A stretch of DNA of 34,504 bases, from positions 1 through 34,504 of the forward strand of contig JABHXF010000046.1 of the NCBI GenBank assembly GCA_018657385.1, read 5' to 3'. The notes under the pieces were generated by a model. It was given only the letters and a program-made list of their open reading frames with translations. It had not been told where the DNA came from and did no database searches. Source of the DNA: Candidatus Woesearchaeota archaeon. GTDB taxonomy: Archaea > Nanobdellota > Nanobdellia > Woesearchaeales > DSVV01. Of the stretch, positions 15,478 through 23,660 are shown piece after piece. How positions within the stretch are numbered: position 1 is the stretch's first letter; the number at the start of each line of letters is the position of its first letter. The position numbers were made by a program, and so were the translations under genes.

Positions 15478-16035
15478 ATGATAATTACACTATCAGGAAA
15501 TGTTGCATCTGGAAAATCAACAGTAGGAAAAGCATTAGCTGAAAAATTAAAACTTAAACATTATAGTACTGGGGATTTTATGAGGAAAATTGCTAAAGAA
15601 CAAAAAGTATCATTATATGAATTAGCTGAAGAAGCAGAAAAAAGCAATAAAATTGATAGACTAATTGATGAAAAAACAATTAAACTTAGCAAAACTAAAG
15701 ATAATTTTTTAATTGATTCAAGATTAGCATGGTATTTTATTCCAAGTGCTGTAAAGATTTATTTGTATGCAGGTCCAAAAGTACAAATTAAAAGATTAAA
15801 GCTAGACAAAAAACTTAACAGAAGAAAAGAAGAAGATCTTAAAGATGAAAAAGATATGATGGAAAAGATTAAGTTAAGAGAAGATTCTGAAAGAAAAAGA
15901 TACATGAAATATTACGGCATTGATTATCATGAAAAACGATTTTATGATTATTGGTTAAACACAGACAAGTATAGTATAGAAGAATGTGCAGACAAAATTT
16001 TAGAATACATTAAAAAGAAGAAATTACTAAATTGA
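15478..16035 (+). CDS. cmk: Cytidylate kinase, archaeal type 2
   Basis: Phosphorylates CMP/dCMP with ATP. It has the P-loop SGNVASGKSTVGKALAEKL (6-24), the LKHYSTGDFMRKIAKE substrate segment (27-42), the IDSRLAWY motif (78-86) and an Arg/Lys-rich lid (KLNRRKEEDLKDEKDM...LREDSERKRYMKYYGID) characteristic of type-2 archaeal CMP kinases. Length 185 is normal. Its 3' end overlaps the Nog1-like gene on the opposite strand by 9 bp (16027-16035), tail to tail, leaving no room for separate terminators. Confidence 0.93.
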   Translation: MIITLSGNVASGKSTVGKALAEKLKLKHYSTGDFMRKIAKEQKVSLYELAEEAEKSNKIDRLIDEKTIKLSKTKDNFLIDSRLAWYFIPSAVKIYLYAGPKVQIKRLKLDKKLNRRKEEDLKDEKDMMEKIKLREDSERKRYMKYYGIDYHEKRFYDYWLNTDKYSIEECADKILEYIKKKKLLN

Positions 16036-17007
16036 TTTTATTGTTTCTTTAACTAATTTATCTTTATCAGTAAATACTTTTATTGTTTTATACTTTTTAT
16101 TAAACTCTTTCTCAAATTCTGTAACCTTACTCTTGTCTACAAGATCTATTTTGCTAAGATAAACAAAAACAGGCACATCATTTTTTATTTTTTTCAAATT
16201 CTCAAACAATTTAAATTGTTTATCAAAACTATAACTTTCTGTTAAATCAAATACATAGACAACTGTATCACAACAATATTTTAATGCTAAATAAGCTTGT
16301 TGTTCAATTTCATTCATATTATTAAATCTATCCAAAGTTCCAGGAGTATCAACAAATTGATATCTTTTTTCGTTATGTATATAAGTACCTAAATTTAATC
16401 TCTTAGTTGTAAAAGCATAATTTTTAATTTCTGGTTTTGCATCAGTTATTTTACCTAATAATGTTGATTTACCAACATTTGGAAATCCAAAAATACAAGT
16501 TGTTTTAAGAGAAGTCTTAATATTTGGAAAAGCTTTCATTTTTTTTCTTACTTCTTCTAAAAAATTAAGATCATTTCTAATTTGTTTCATAACAGAACTA
16601 ATTCTCCCATAAAATTCTCTCCTATAAACATTAACTTTTTTCATATCTCTAGTTCTCAAAATTTTTCGATTATAATCTTTGAAAAAGAAATCAATTTTTT
16701 TTAAAGCCCATCCAACTGCCCCTAAAGATTTTTTTAGATCTCTGAAATCAATAGTTATTTTAACTAATTCTTGATAAAAATCAGGTAAATCATCAAATTG
16801 TGGAAATGATTTAAGAATATTTAACATATGAGAAATTAAAGTATTTCTTGCTGTTGTTATCCTCTCAGATTCAATCTTCTTAGATTTAGACAGTTTATCA
16901 TTTGCTTTTGTAGTTGCAAGTTCTTCTGCTCTCTTTTTAGCAGCTAAAAAAGCAAAATCTAAATATTTATCTGATGTTTCAACATTTAATAGTTTTTGAA
17001 AGTTCAT
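16027..17007 (-). CDS. Nog1-like GTPase
   Basis: GTPase of the Obg/Nog1 class, expected to act in large-subunit ribosome biogenesis. The N-terminal helical NOG1 domain (about 1-165) is followed by G1 GFPNVGKST (174-182), a G2 threonine near 200, G3 DTPG (220-223) and G4 SKID (285-288, in place of NKxD). The G domain ends near the C-terminus, so the long C-terminal extension of eukaryotic Nog1 is absent, as in archaeal members. TTTATAAAGG at 17031-17040 (minus) lies 27 nt before the ATG, giving a leaderless mRNA. Confidence 0.9.
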   Translation of the reverse strand: MNFQKLLNVETSDKYLDFAFLAAKKRAEELATTKANDKLSKSKKIESERITTARNTLISHMLNILKSFPQFDDLPDFYQELVKITIDFRDLKKSLGAVGWALKKIDFFFKDYNRKILRTRDMKKVNVYRREFYGRISSVMKQIRNDLNFLEEVRKKMKAFPNIKTSLKTTCIFGFPNVGKSTLLGKITDAKPEIKNYAFTTKRLNLGTYIHNEKRYQFVDTPGTLDRFNNMNEIEQQAYLALKYCCDTVVYVFDLTESYSFDKQFKLFENLKKIKNDVPVFVYLSKIDLVDKSKVTEFEKEFNKKYKTIKVFTDKDKLVKETIKSI

Positions 17008-17052
17008 AGAAACAATAAAACATTATTCGGTTTATAAAGGTTTAGATAAAAT

Positions 17053-17184
17053 TAAGTTATAAGTAAGAAGTAATAAGTTTGTAATGGGTTGTAAGTTTGT
17101 TAGTTAGTAGTTCGAGTAATAAGTTTGTAGTCATAAGTGTACTTATAACTACTCACGACCTATCAACTACTTACTTATAACTTA
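17053..17184 (-). terminator. Inverted array of AAGT-type words after gene 17192-17698
   Basis: Perfect 15-bp arms (17053-17067 and 17170-17184, TAAGTTATAAGTAAG and its complement) enclose a second near-perfect hairpin at 17127-17152 (GTAGT-c-ATAAGT-gt-ACTTAT-a-ACTAC). The whole stretch is built from degenerate AAGTTATAAGTAAGTAGTT-like words, forward in the left half and inverted in the right half. It begins 7 nt after the stop of the minus-strand gene at 17192, so a 3'-end hairpin or terminator role is suggested. Confidence 0.55.
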
Positions 17185-17191
17185 GAACTAC

Positions 17192-17698
17192 TTACTTTAT
17201 TTCACTATCATACTTAACATTAGCATGATATTCTCCCATAATGTCTTTTACAACTCGTTTCATACCTGATGCAATCTGTTCAATCTCTTGCTCCTTAGAA
17301 GACATTTCTTCAACAACTTCATTAAACACATCATACAAATAGCCAACAGTTTGTGCATCATCCCCTGTTATTGCTTCTCTTTCAGCATAAACTTTTATTT
17401 TTTCATAAAGATCAATTGCATTCTCAACAGGATTTGCATATTGTATGTGACCTTCAGGAGGAATATCTGGTATTTTCTCATGAGCAATAGTATCTTCTAA
17501 TTTTCTACCTGTAAACTCTCTTAGATCTTGAGGTGGTTTATCTTCTGCAACTGCTTTTTCAAACATTTGCATTTCTGCTTGTTTTTTTAATTTTTCAGAT
17601 TCTTCAATTTCTTTTTTTCTTTGGTCTTCCATTTCATCAAGCTTTTTTATCCTCTCAGCTGGACTTAATTTCATTAATTCATTTTTATCAATGACCAT
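17192..17698 (-). CDS. Helical protein of unknown function
   Basis: A 168-residue soluble, charged protein, family not recognised. Residues 1-50 are a Lys/Glu-rich helix (SPAERIKKLDEMEDQRKKEIEESEKLKKQAEMQ). A Pro-containing linker (IPDIPPEGHIQYANP, about 86-100) follows. The C-terminal half is helical, with DAQTVGYLYDVFNEVVEEM and IASGMKRVVKDIMGEYHANVKYD. A TATA box TATAAATAAT at 17721-17730 (minus) lies 27 nt before the ATG, so it is probably leaderless although only 53 nt from the upstream gene. Its position right after the unknown 480-residue gene suggests, but does not prove, a shared role. Confidence 0.7.
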   Translation of the reverse strand: MVIDKNELMKLSPAERIKKLDEMEDQRKKEIEESEKLKKQAEMQMFEKAVAEDKPPQDLREFTGRKLEDTIAHEKIPDIPPEGHIQYANPVENAIDLYEKIKVYAEREAITGDDAQTVGYLYDVFNEVVEEMSSKEQEIEQIASGMKRVVKDIMGEYHANVKYDSEIK

Positions 17699-17751
17699 AT
17701 AATATAGAAAGTAAGATTAGTATAAATAATTTGTGAGAAAAAATCAAATAA

Positions 17752-19194
17752 TTACCAGTTCAAACATCTATTCTTTTTCTTAAAGTTCTTATAAACCTGC
17801 CATAAAGTACCCTTTGCATCTCTTGCCGCAAGAGCTCTTTCCTTAGCTATAAGCACTCCTGGAACCCTTTTATTACCTTTTTTATCTGTAGAAGCAAATA
17901 CATTAAATACACCCCTAATTGGTGCAATAAATGGATCATATATTGTTGGTGGTTTTCTAGGATTAAATTTCTTTTCTTTAGGAAGCTCAATTTCCTCACC
18001 AGCTTCTCTTAAATATTTTTCTAACTCATCTCCTAAAGCCTCCATTGCTGCCTTTACAGATCCATCAACTGTTTCTAACAAATGCATATCTTCCTGTTCC
18101 TTCATTTTAATATAATTATCAACTTCTTTTTTTGTCCAAGCATAAGCTCTTAATTGCATATCAAATAATCCTGAATGCAATGGACCTTTATTATATTCTT
18201 GATGAAAACCCATATTTGGTTTTGTTCTATGATAAACATAGACTAAGAAAACTGCATAAACATGTTTATTAGTTATCATTGGTTTATCTAAATCAAGATT
18301 ATTAGTAAATCTTTTGCATAATAACTCTACTTCAATAATTGAGCCTTCAAAAGCACTGATTAAATCAGGTGATTCTTGTCTTTCTGCTAATTGCAATCGT
18401 CTAATATTTTTAAGGTATGGCTTAACCCAAGACATATACATCTTAATAATATCAAAATGTTGTCTAAGATATTTTAAAGTGAAAGTTCTTCTACTCATTA
18501 ATTCATGGAAAGTTCTTTCTTTCCAATCTAAATAAGTTCTTAATTTTCTTTTCAAAACTTCTTTGATTTTTCTATTAAAATCAAGTTGATCAACAATACC
18601 ATCAACATCTCTAGATGTTACAGGATGAATAGAAAAGAATAAGTCAGGTAGAGAAGTAAATTGTAGTTCTCTAGCCATACCATAAACAGATGCAGGATTT
18701 TTTGCTCCTTGCTCAACCATATCAATCCAAATTCCTTTTAATGTAATCTCTGCACTTTCTCTACTTCTACTAGTAGCAGCCATACTATCATTGTAATAAC
18801 CAACTCTTTCATCTAATATTCTAAGCTCTCTAACTAATTGGAATAATTCTTTAACCATTTTACCAATAGTAGCTAAGAATTGTGAAACTTTATCTTGTTG
18901 TAGCCCTATTCTCTGTTGAGCACTTCCAAAAAAGCTAGATTGTTCAGAAGCAGCAAATATATCAGAAATTTTAGTAATATCTTTGTAACCTTGATCTTGT
19001 TTAAGTTGTTCTACCAACCAGAAATATTTTTCTTCAACAGATTGATTAAATTCTTGCAAAACAACCCTCCTATACTGAGATGGTTTAGGAAATCCAGTTG
19101 GTCCCAATACAATATGTCCAGCATTATCTCTACCTATTTCTTCAATTTCTTCTTTAAAACCAAATTGCTTAAGTAATTTTGAATCTGTTGGCAT
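17752..19194 (-). CDS. Large helical protein of unknown function
   Basis: A 480-residue soluble protein with no signal peptide, membrane helix or recognised catalytic motif. It is mostly helical. Segments that look conserved by composition are HIVLGPTGFPKPSQYRRVVL near the N-terminus, ELRILDERVGYYNDSMAATSRSRESAEITLKGIWIDMVEQG (long helix), LREAGEEIELPKEKKFNPRKPPTIYDPFIAPIRGVF, and a basic C-terminus ending KKKNRCLNW. The Trp/Tyr-rich helices and basic tail could suit a structural or nucleic-acid-associated role; this is inference. The start is supported by GAGGT 5 nt before the ATG. Gene 17192-17698 follows after 53 nt and yhbY precedes it by 54 nt. Confidence 0.75.
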   Translation of the reverse strand: MPTDSKLLKQFGFKEEIEEIGRDNAGHIVLGPTGFPKPSQYRRVVLQEFNQSVEEKYFWLVEQLKQDQGYKDITKISDIFAASEQSSFFGSAQQRIGLQQDKVSQFLATIGKMVKELFQLVRELRILDERVGYYNDSMAATSRSRESAEITLKGIWIDMVEQGAKNPASVYGMARELQFTSLPDLFFSIHPVTSRDVDGIVDQLDFNRKIKEVLKRKLRTYLDWKERTFHELMSRRTFTLKYLRQHFDIIKMYMSWVKPYLKNIRRLQLAERQESPDLISAFEGSIIEVELLCKRFTNNLDLDKPMITNKHVYAVFLVYVYHRTKPNMGFHQEYNKGPLHSGLFDMQLRAYAWTKKEVDNYIKMKEQEDMHLLETVDGSVKAAMEALGDELEKYLREAGEEIELPKEKKFNPRKPPTIYDPFIAPIRGVFNVFASTDKKGNKRVPGVLIAKERALAARDAKGTLWQVYKNFKKKNRCLNW

Positions 19195-19248
19195 ATTTAC
19201 CTCTTTTTGTATATTCTAAGTCTATTTTCTTCTTTTTATGTATTATAT

Positions 19249-19530
19249 TTATCTATCTTTATTAACCTTTATATTTTTTTCCTTATAAAGGGTTACTACT
19301 CCACCTTGGACAAGTATTAATTCTGAACTTGTTGCTAATGCTAACTCTTTAGCAATTGATTTCCTATTACCCTCTGCCAAGCAAGATTTTAATAATTTAA
19401 CCTTAACAAGCTTATGTAATTTAAGCTGTTTATTTACTTCAACAACAACATTATCTGAAATACCAGACTTACCAATTCTAACCAATGCTAGCAAATTCTT
19501 TGCTTTATCTTTTAATTCTTTTTTATTCAT
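19249..19530 (-). CDS. YhbY/CRM-domain RNA-binding protein
   Basis: A 93-residue single CRM (CRS1-YhbY) domain, a small RNA-binding fold linked to ribosome assembly in bacteria and archaea. The sequence covers the whole domain: helix KKELKDKAKNLLALVRIGKSGISDNVVVEVNKQLKLHKLVKVKLLK, then the second alpha/beta part with RKSIAKELALATSSELILVQGGVVTLYK. The GxxG-type loop lies at GKSGIS. AGGTGA 6 nt before the ATG supports the start. It lies between the antiporter gene and the 480-residue unknown gene, all on the minus strand. Confidence 0.9.
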   Translation of the reverse strand: MNKKELKDKAKNLLALVRIGKSGISDNVVVEVNKQLKLHKLVKVKLLKSCLAEGNRKSIAKELALATSSELILVQGGVVTLYKEKNIKVNKDR

Positions 19531-19544
19531 TTTTTCACCTTTTG

Positions 19545-19619
19545 AAGGTTTGGATAATCCAGATAATCTAAAATTTTTACATTCTTACCTTCCATACACT
19601 CTAAACCTCCCTAACACTA
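19545..19619 (-). terminator. Imperfect inverted array after the antiporter gene
   Basis: GAAGGTTTGGATAATCC (19544-19560) and the oppositely oriented ACCTTCC...CTCTAAACCTCCCTAAC (19588-19616) form an imperfect inverted array of GGTTT/GGAAGG-like words, starting immediately after the antiporter stop codon at 19621. Pairing is weaker than in the 17053-17184 array. It is listed because of the same placement after a minus-strand stop. Confidence 0.35.
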
Positions 19620-19620
19620 A

Positions 19621-21399
19621 TCAATCATGAGGGATATGATGTTCTTCATCAATATGCACATCTTCTAAAAAATGTTTTTTATGTTTATGTAACTCTTTAA
19701 TATGGGCCTGTCTTTTTTTAGTTAGCTTCTTTAAATTTTTCTCACCCAATAAATAAGTAATATAATCACCACTAAGGAAATTAGGTAAAATAACATAATC
19801 TGCCCCCTCACTATATAACATCAATGCTTCAGAGACTTTATTTGCACAATCAATAATCATAATTTTAGGATTAATTGATTTAACTTCTCTGATTAATGAT
19901 AAAGATGAATCAACATTTCTAATTGTATTAATTACAATTTTAACTTTCTTGAAATTAATATGTTCTAAAACATCTTCATTTGTAACATCACCATACATAG
20001 CAGGAATATTTTGTTCTCTTAATTTATGAATAATTTTAGGATTATAATCAATAACTAATGGCTGTGTCCCATCATGCATTATTTTATTAAGAATGCTTCT
20101 ACCCATCCTATCACATCCAGATAATACAACGTCCCCACTAGGTCTATTATAATGATGATGTGTTTTATGCAAATGATCAGTAAATTCTAAAAAATTAAGT
20201 TCATGTTTTAGTTTTCTGTATAAGGAACTTTGATTCCTAATAACATATGAAGTCATTGTTATTGTAACAATTGCCAATAATACTACGACTGAAAAAACAC
20301 TTTTTGAAACAAATCCAAGCAATAGACCTTGACTAATTAGTATAAGTGAAAATTCACTAATCTGAGATAAAGATGTCCCAACTTTAAATGCTGTATATTT
20401 TCTATATCCAAATGCCCCAACAATACTCATTGACAAAAAAGGTTTAACAAATGAAATAACAACAAAAGCAGCAATAAAAAAAGGCAATAGTCTAACTGTT
20501 CCTGCTAAATCTAACTGCATTCCTAAACTTACAAAAAATAAAGTTGCAAAAAAGTCTCTTAAAGATCTAATCCTACCAATAATTTCATAATTATATGGCA
20601 AATTACCAAGTAAAATACCTGCAACAAATGAACCAATTACAATTGAAAAACCAATGCTATGAAAAATCAAACTAAATAAAAAACAAGTTCCAAGTGCAGA
20701 TAAGAATAAAATATCTTTTGAACTTGCCACAAATTTAAATACCTTAGGCAATATTATGTTACTAAGGAAAATAAGAATTGAAATAACAACTATGGCTAAA
20801 AGAATTGACATTGTAAAAGAAACAAGAGAAAATTCTTTAATTGTAGTTAGTACAAGTAATGCAATTATCGCCACTAAATCTTCTACTAATAAAAAACCAA
20901 TAATTATTTTCCCATGCAAACTATCAATTTCTTTTCTATCAGACAATGCTTTAATCAATACCATTGTACTGCTAAACACAAAAATAAATCCTAAATAAAC
21001 AGCTTCTACCCCCCTAAAACCAAATACTAAAGAGATAATAAAACCAAAGCCAAGCAACATAAAAATATTAATCAAAGCACCATATGTAGTTACTTTTCCA
21101 ACTTCTTTAAAACTCTTTAAATTTATTTCTAACCCAACTATAAATAGTAATAATGCAATTCCTACTTCAGATAAAGTTCTGATTAATTCATGATTTGCAA
21201 TAATTTCTATACCAGGAGCAAAATGAAAAATATTTGCTATAAATGCAGTATTTGCTAACCATATAAATCCAGGACCAATTATTAAACCTGCAAATATGTA
21301 AGCTGGAATTAAAGGTTGCTTAAACCTTTTAGCTAGAAGTACAACTAATGTAGCTGCAATAATTATAATCCCTATGTCTAAAAATACATTTTGTGTCAT
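19621..21399 (-). CDS. CPA2/Kef-type cation:proton antiporter with RCK domain
   Basis: A 592-residue membrane transporter. About 12-13 hydrophobic helices (1-385) carry the CPA2 pattern, including LIIGPG (39-44), FIVGLEINLKSF (86-97) and VEDLVA (172-177; the ion-binding Asp is D174). A cytoplasmic RCK/TrkA-N Rossmann domain follows from about 420, then a His-rich tail (HKHKKHFLEDVHIDEEHHIPHD). Monovalent cation/H+ exchange or K+ efflux is expected for the family. The nucleotide-binding GxGxxG is changed to SGCDRMGRS (427-435), and a His-rich linker (HLHKTHHHYNRP, 409-420) precedes it. It lies 21 nt downstream of the nnr gene with no Shine-Dalgarno site, so probably the same transcript. Confidence 0.92.
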   Translation of the reverse strand: MTQNVFLDIGIIIIAATLVVLLAKRFKQPLIPAYIFAGLIIGPGFIWLANTAFIANIFHFAPGIEIIANHELIRTLSEVGIALLLFIVGLEINLKSFKEVGKVTTYGALINIFMLLGFGFIISLVFGFRGVEAVYLGFIFVFSSTMVLIKALSDRKEIDSLHGKIIIGFLLVEDLVAIIALLVLTTIKEFSLVSFTMSILLAIVVISILIFLSNIILPKVFKFVASSKDILFLSALGTCFLFSLIFHSIGFSIVIGSFVAGILLGNLPYNYEIIGRIRSLRDFFATLFFVSLGMQLDLAGTVRLLPFFIAAFVVISFVKPFLSMSIVGAFGYRKYTAFKVGTSLSQISEFSLILISQGLLLGFVSKSVFSVVVLLAIVTITMTSYVIRNQSSLYRKLKHELNFLEFTDHLHKTHHHYNRPSGDVVLSGCDRMGRSILNKIMHDGTQPLVIDYNPKIIHKLREQNIPAMYGDVTNEDVLEHINFKKVKIVINTIRNVDSSLSLIREVKSINPKIMIIDCANKVSEALMLYSEGADYVILPNFLSGDYITYLLGEKNLKKLTKKRQAHIKELHKHKKHFLEDVHIDEEHHIPHD

Positions 21400-21420
21400 T
21401 TTATTTTGTTTATTTTTTTA

Positions 21421-22914
21421 TTAGTTAGTATATTTAACTATTACCTTTGGTATTTCTTTAAATAAATCTGAAGCAATTAAACCATTGCCTACAACTTTTT
21501 CAACTTTATCTCCTGCTAAACCATCAACAAATGCTGCTGAACATGCACTATTGAATACATCATATTTTATTGTATTACCATCAACATATTTTGATTGTGC
21601 TAAAAAACCAGCACATAGCCCAGCTAATACATCACCAGTACCACCAACAGTCATAGCTGGATTGCCAGTATAATTTAATTTAATTTGATTTTTATACGCA
21701 ATGATATCAGGATTGCCTTTTAATAGTATTACATTATTTTTAGCAAACATTTTTACTGTTTTAATTTTTTCATTTAGTTTTTTTGGCAGCTTTTTTCCAA
21801 ACATTAGTTCAAACTCTTTTGAATGTGGAGTTAAAATGGTATTTTTCAGTTTTCTTAAATTGTTTTTATCAATTGCTTTTAATGCATCAGCATCTAAAAC
21901 CATTGGTTTTTTCATTTTCACTAATTTGTCTATAATTCCATTAACAAATTCATCACTATTTCTCCCAAACCCAGGACCAAAAACAATAACATCATTATTC
22001 TTTACTAATTTTAATACATCTTTTACATGTTCTTTTCCTAAAAATTTACAAGGAAACTTTTTAACAATTAAATCTGGCAAATATTTATGTATTATCCAAC
22101 CAACATTTGATGGAGCAGCTATTGTTACTAAATCTGTTCCTGTTCTTAGGGCCACTAGTGCTTTTGCAACTAAAACAGGAGCACCAGCATATTCTTCTGA
22201 ACCAGCAATTATTAAAATTTTACCATAATTACCTTTATGAGAATTTGGTTTCCTTTGTTTTATTATTAGTTTTAATTCTCCAGGACCAACTCCATTAATT
22301 GCTTTTTCAGGAATATTAATATCAATAACTTTCTTGACTAATTTTTTAGATCCAAATTTTTTTAGATGCTTAAGGCCAAACTTATTATCATGTAACTCTA
22401 ATAACAAGTTTGGCTTAATATGCAAGGACCCCTTCCCTTTATTAGCATCTAAACCACTTGGTATATCTATTGATATTTTGTAAACATTTGCTTTATTAAC
22501 TTTTCTAATCACTCTTGCGTAATTTTCTTTGACTTTTCCTTTAATTCCAGTGCCCAATAGAGCATCAACAACAATTTTAGCATTAGATAAGCATGAATTA
22601 AGATCTTTTGCATCAATAAACTTAGATTTCTTTAGTTTTTTGTAATTAACTAAAGCTTCTTTCTTTAATTTCTTTTTATCTCCAACAAAATAAACATTGC
22701 AGTTAAGGCAGGAGGCAATAACAAATCCATCGCCCCCATTATTTCCTTGACCTGCAATAACTAACACCTCTTTTTCACGCGCTCTTTTTTTGATCATAAT
22801 TTTCTTAATAGCTTTTGCACTATTTTTACCAGCATTCTGCATTAGTTTTAGTTTACTAACTCCAAAAAACTCAGAGTTTTCTTCTAAAGTTTGCATTTGT
22901 TGTATTGTTATCAT
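21421..22914 (-). CDS. nnr: Bifunctional NAD(P)HX epimerase/dehydratase
   Basis: Repairs hydrated NADH/NADPH. The N-terminal YjeF_N epimerase domain (about 1-210) shows AGQGNNGGDGFVIA (54-67) and VVDALLGTGIKG. The C-terminal ADP-dependent dehydratase (YjeF_C, ribokinase-like, about 220-490) shows KGNYGKILIIAGSEEYAGAP, VFGPGFGRN, VLDADALKA, LTPHSKEFELMFG and the catalytic GGTGDVLAGLCAGF near 420-433. Length 497 is normal for the fused enzyme. No clear Shine-Dalgarno site is present. It is probably first of a two-gene unit with the antiporter. Confidence 0.95.
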   Translation of the reverse strand: MITIQQMQTLEENSEFFGVSKLKLMQNAGKNSAKAIKKIMIKKRAREKEVLVIAGQGNNGGDGFVIASCLNCNVYFVGDKKKLKKEALVNYKKLKKSKFIDAKDLNSCLSNAKIVVDALLGTGIKGKVKENYARVIRKVNKANVYKISIDIPSGLDANKGKGSLHIKPNLLLELHDNKFGLKHLKKFGSKKLVKKVIDINIPEKAINGVGPGELKLIIKQRKPNSHKGNYGKILIIAGSEEYAGAPVLVAKALVALRTGTDLVTIAAPSNVGWIIHKYLPDLIVKKFPCKFLGKEHVKDVLKLVKNNDVIVFGPGFGRNSDEFVNGIIDKLVKMKKPMVLDADALKAIDKNNLRKLKNTILTPHSKEFELMFGKKLPKKLNEKIKTVKMFAKNNVILLKGNPDIIAYKNQIKLNYTGNPAMTVGGTGDVLAGLCAGFLAQSKYVDGNTIKYDVFNSACSAAFVDGLAGDKVEKVVGNGLIASDLFKEIPKVIVKYTN

Positions 22915-22932
22915 TTTTTTAATGTTTTGAAG

Positions 22933-23002
22933 GTTAGGAGTTTGGAATGTTCGGAATATTTTTTACCATTCAAACCTTCCGAACCCTCCGAACCGTCCTA
23001 AC
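22933..23002 (-). terminator. Inverted array of GGTTCGGA-type words
   Basis: GTTAGGA (22933-22939) pairs with TCCTAAC (22996-23002), and inner TTCGGA (22950-22955) with TCCGAA (22978-22983 and 22988-22993). The left half repeats GGTTAGGA/GTTTGGAA/GTTCGGAA and the right half carries the same words inverted. On the minus strand it starts 3 nt after the stop at 23005 of the frameshifted extension of the winged-helix gene, which supports 23005 as the true gene end. Confidence 0.5.
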
Positions 23003-23004
23003 TT

Positions 23005-23101
23005 TTAATCATGAATAGCTTGAAAGGCAAGACTTTGATGTGAGTTTTCGCCAAAAAACTTAAATTTTTGCCAATCTTCCCGATCAAGCCATGAGCGTAA
23101 T
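23005..23101 (-). pseudogene. Out-of-frame C-terminal extension of the winged-helix gene
   Basis: Directly after the stop at 23102 an open frame one base out continues with clearly protein-like sequence (KLRSWLDREDWQKFKFF, then GENSHQSLAFQAIHD) to a TAA at 23005-23007. Removing one A from the AAAAA run in the last codons of the upstream gene would join the frames into a protein about 30 residues longer. There is no ATG for independent translation. Either a sequencing/assembly indel, a real frameshift mutation or programmed shifting could explain it. Confidence 0.5.
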
Positions 23102-23374
23102 TTACTTTTTCTTTGATTTAGTGATTGATTCCTCCATGTCAAGGATTGATTTCATTCGTTTCCATAATAATGAATTTTGATTAAGCTCAATAATCTTCAA
23201 GTTCTTTTTCTTTCTCTCTGAAACTAGCTTGTATTTTTTGAATAATTGAATAGCACTATGTACTTTTCCAGGAGAAATATGTAACATATCAGCAACCTCT
23301 CGTATATGAACAGTATTTTTTGATAGAAATATGAGTATCTCAAGGTTTTTTCTTGTAAATAACTCATGCACCAT
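23102..23374 (-). CDS. Winged helix-turn-helix transcription regulator
   Basis: A small ArsR/MarR-like DNA-binding protein. The start at 23374 (MVHELFTRKNLEILIFL) is preferred over the in-frame ATG at 23395, because the TATA box (TTTATAAATA, about 23396-23405, preceded by CGAAAGG) lies only a few bases from 23395 but 27-28 nt from 23374, the leaderless spacing used elsewhere here. The wHTH reads NTVHIREVADMLHISPGKVHSAIQLFKKYKLVSERKKKN, with recognition helix SPGKVHSAIQLF. It probably continues past the stop at 23102 by a one-base frameshift to 23005. It is divergent from the alcohol dehydrogenase, with element E between, so regulating that gene is a reasonable guess. Confidence 0.75.
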   Translation of the reverse strand: MVHELFTRKNLEILIFLSKNTVHIREVADMLHISPGKVHSAIQLFKKYKLVSERKKKNLKIIELNQNSLLWKRMKSILDMEESITKSKKK

Positions 23375-23509
23375 ATCAATTTCAATAATGTTCATTATTT
23401 ATAAACCTTTCGTTTTTTAACTAAATACATTTTGTTTGCTATTAAAATACATATTGTTCAGTAATAGTGAACAAGCATGATGACAATAAAAGATTCAAGT
23501 ATAAAAAGC

Positions 23510-23600
23510 AAAAAAGACCATCATGGCCGGGCGAGGCGAAGCCGAGTTGGATATTTTCTTTAAGAAAATGTCCGTCCGTGCCTATGATGATGGTTTTTTT
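23510..23600 (+). repeat. Structured intergenic element, copy E (three-way junction)
   Basis: The outer arm is CCATCAT/ATGATGG (replacing the CAAC/GTTG arms of the other copies) within A6/T6 ends. Internal pairing is GGC/GCC with bulged T, CGG/CCG (CAG/CTG in A-D), hairpin GC-GA-GGC-gaa-GCC-GA-GT, and hairpin GGATATTTTCT/AGAAAATGTCC. Both strands of each helix changed together. It lies between divergent genes (winged-helix regulator and alcohol dehydrogenase), not at a gene 3' end. Confidence 0.85.
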
Positions 23601-23618
23601 GGCAAGATAATACACAAA

Positions 23619-23629
23619 TATTTATAAAA
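23619..23629 (+). promoter_or_regulatory. TATA box of the alcohol dehydrogenase gene
   Basis: TATTTATAAAA is centred about 36 nt before the ATG at 23661. The expected transcription start is near 23650, so the mRNA would begin just at the Shine-Dalgarno site AGGTGAT (23651-23657). Confidence 0.55.
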
Positions 23630-23660
23630 TAAAGAAATACCCATAAAATTAGGTGATAAT

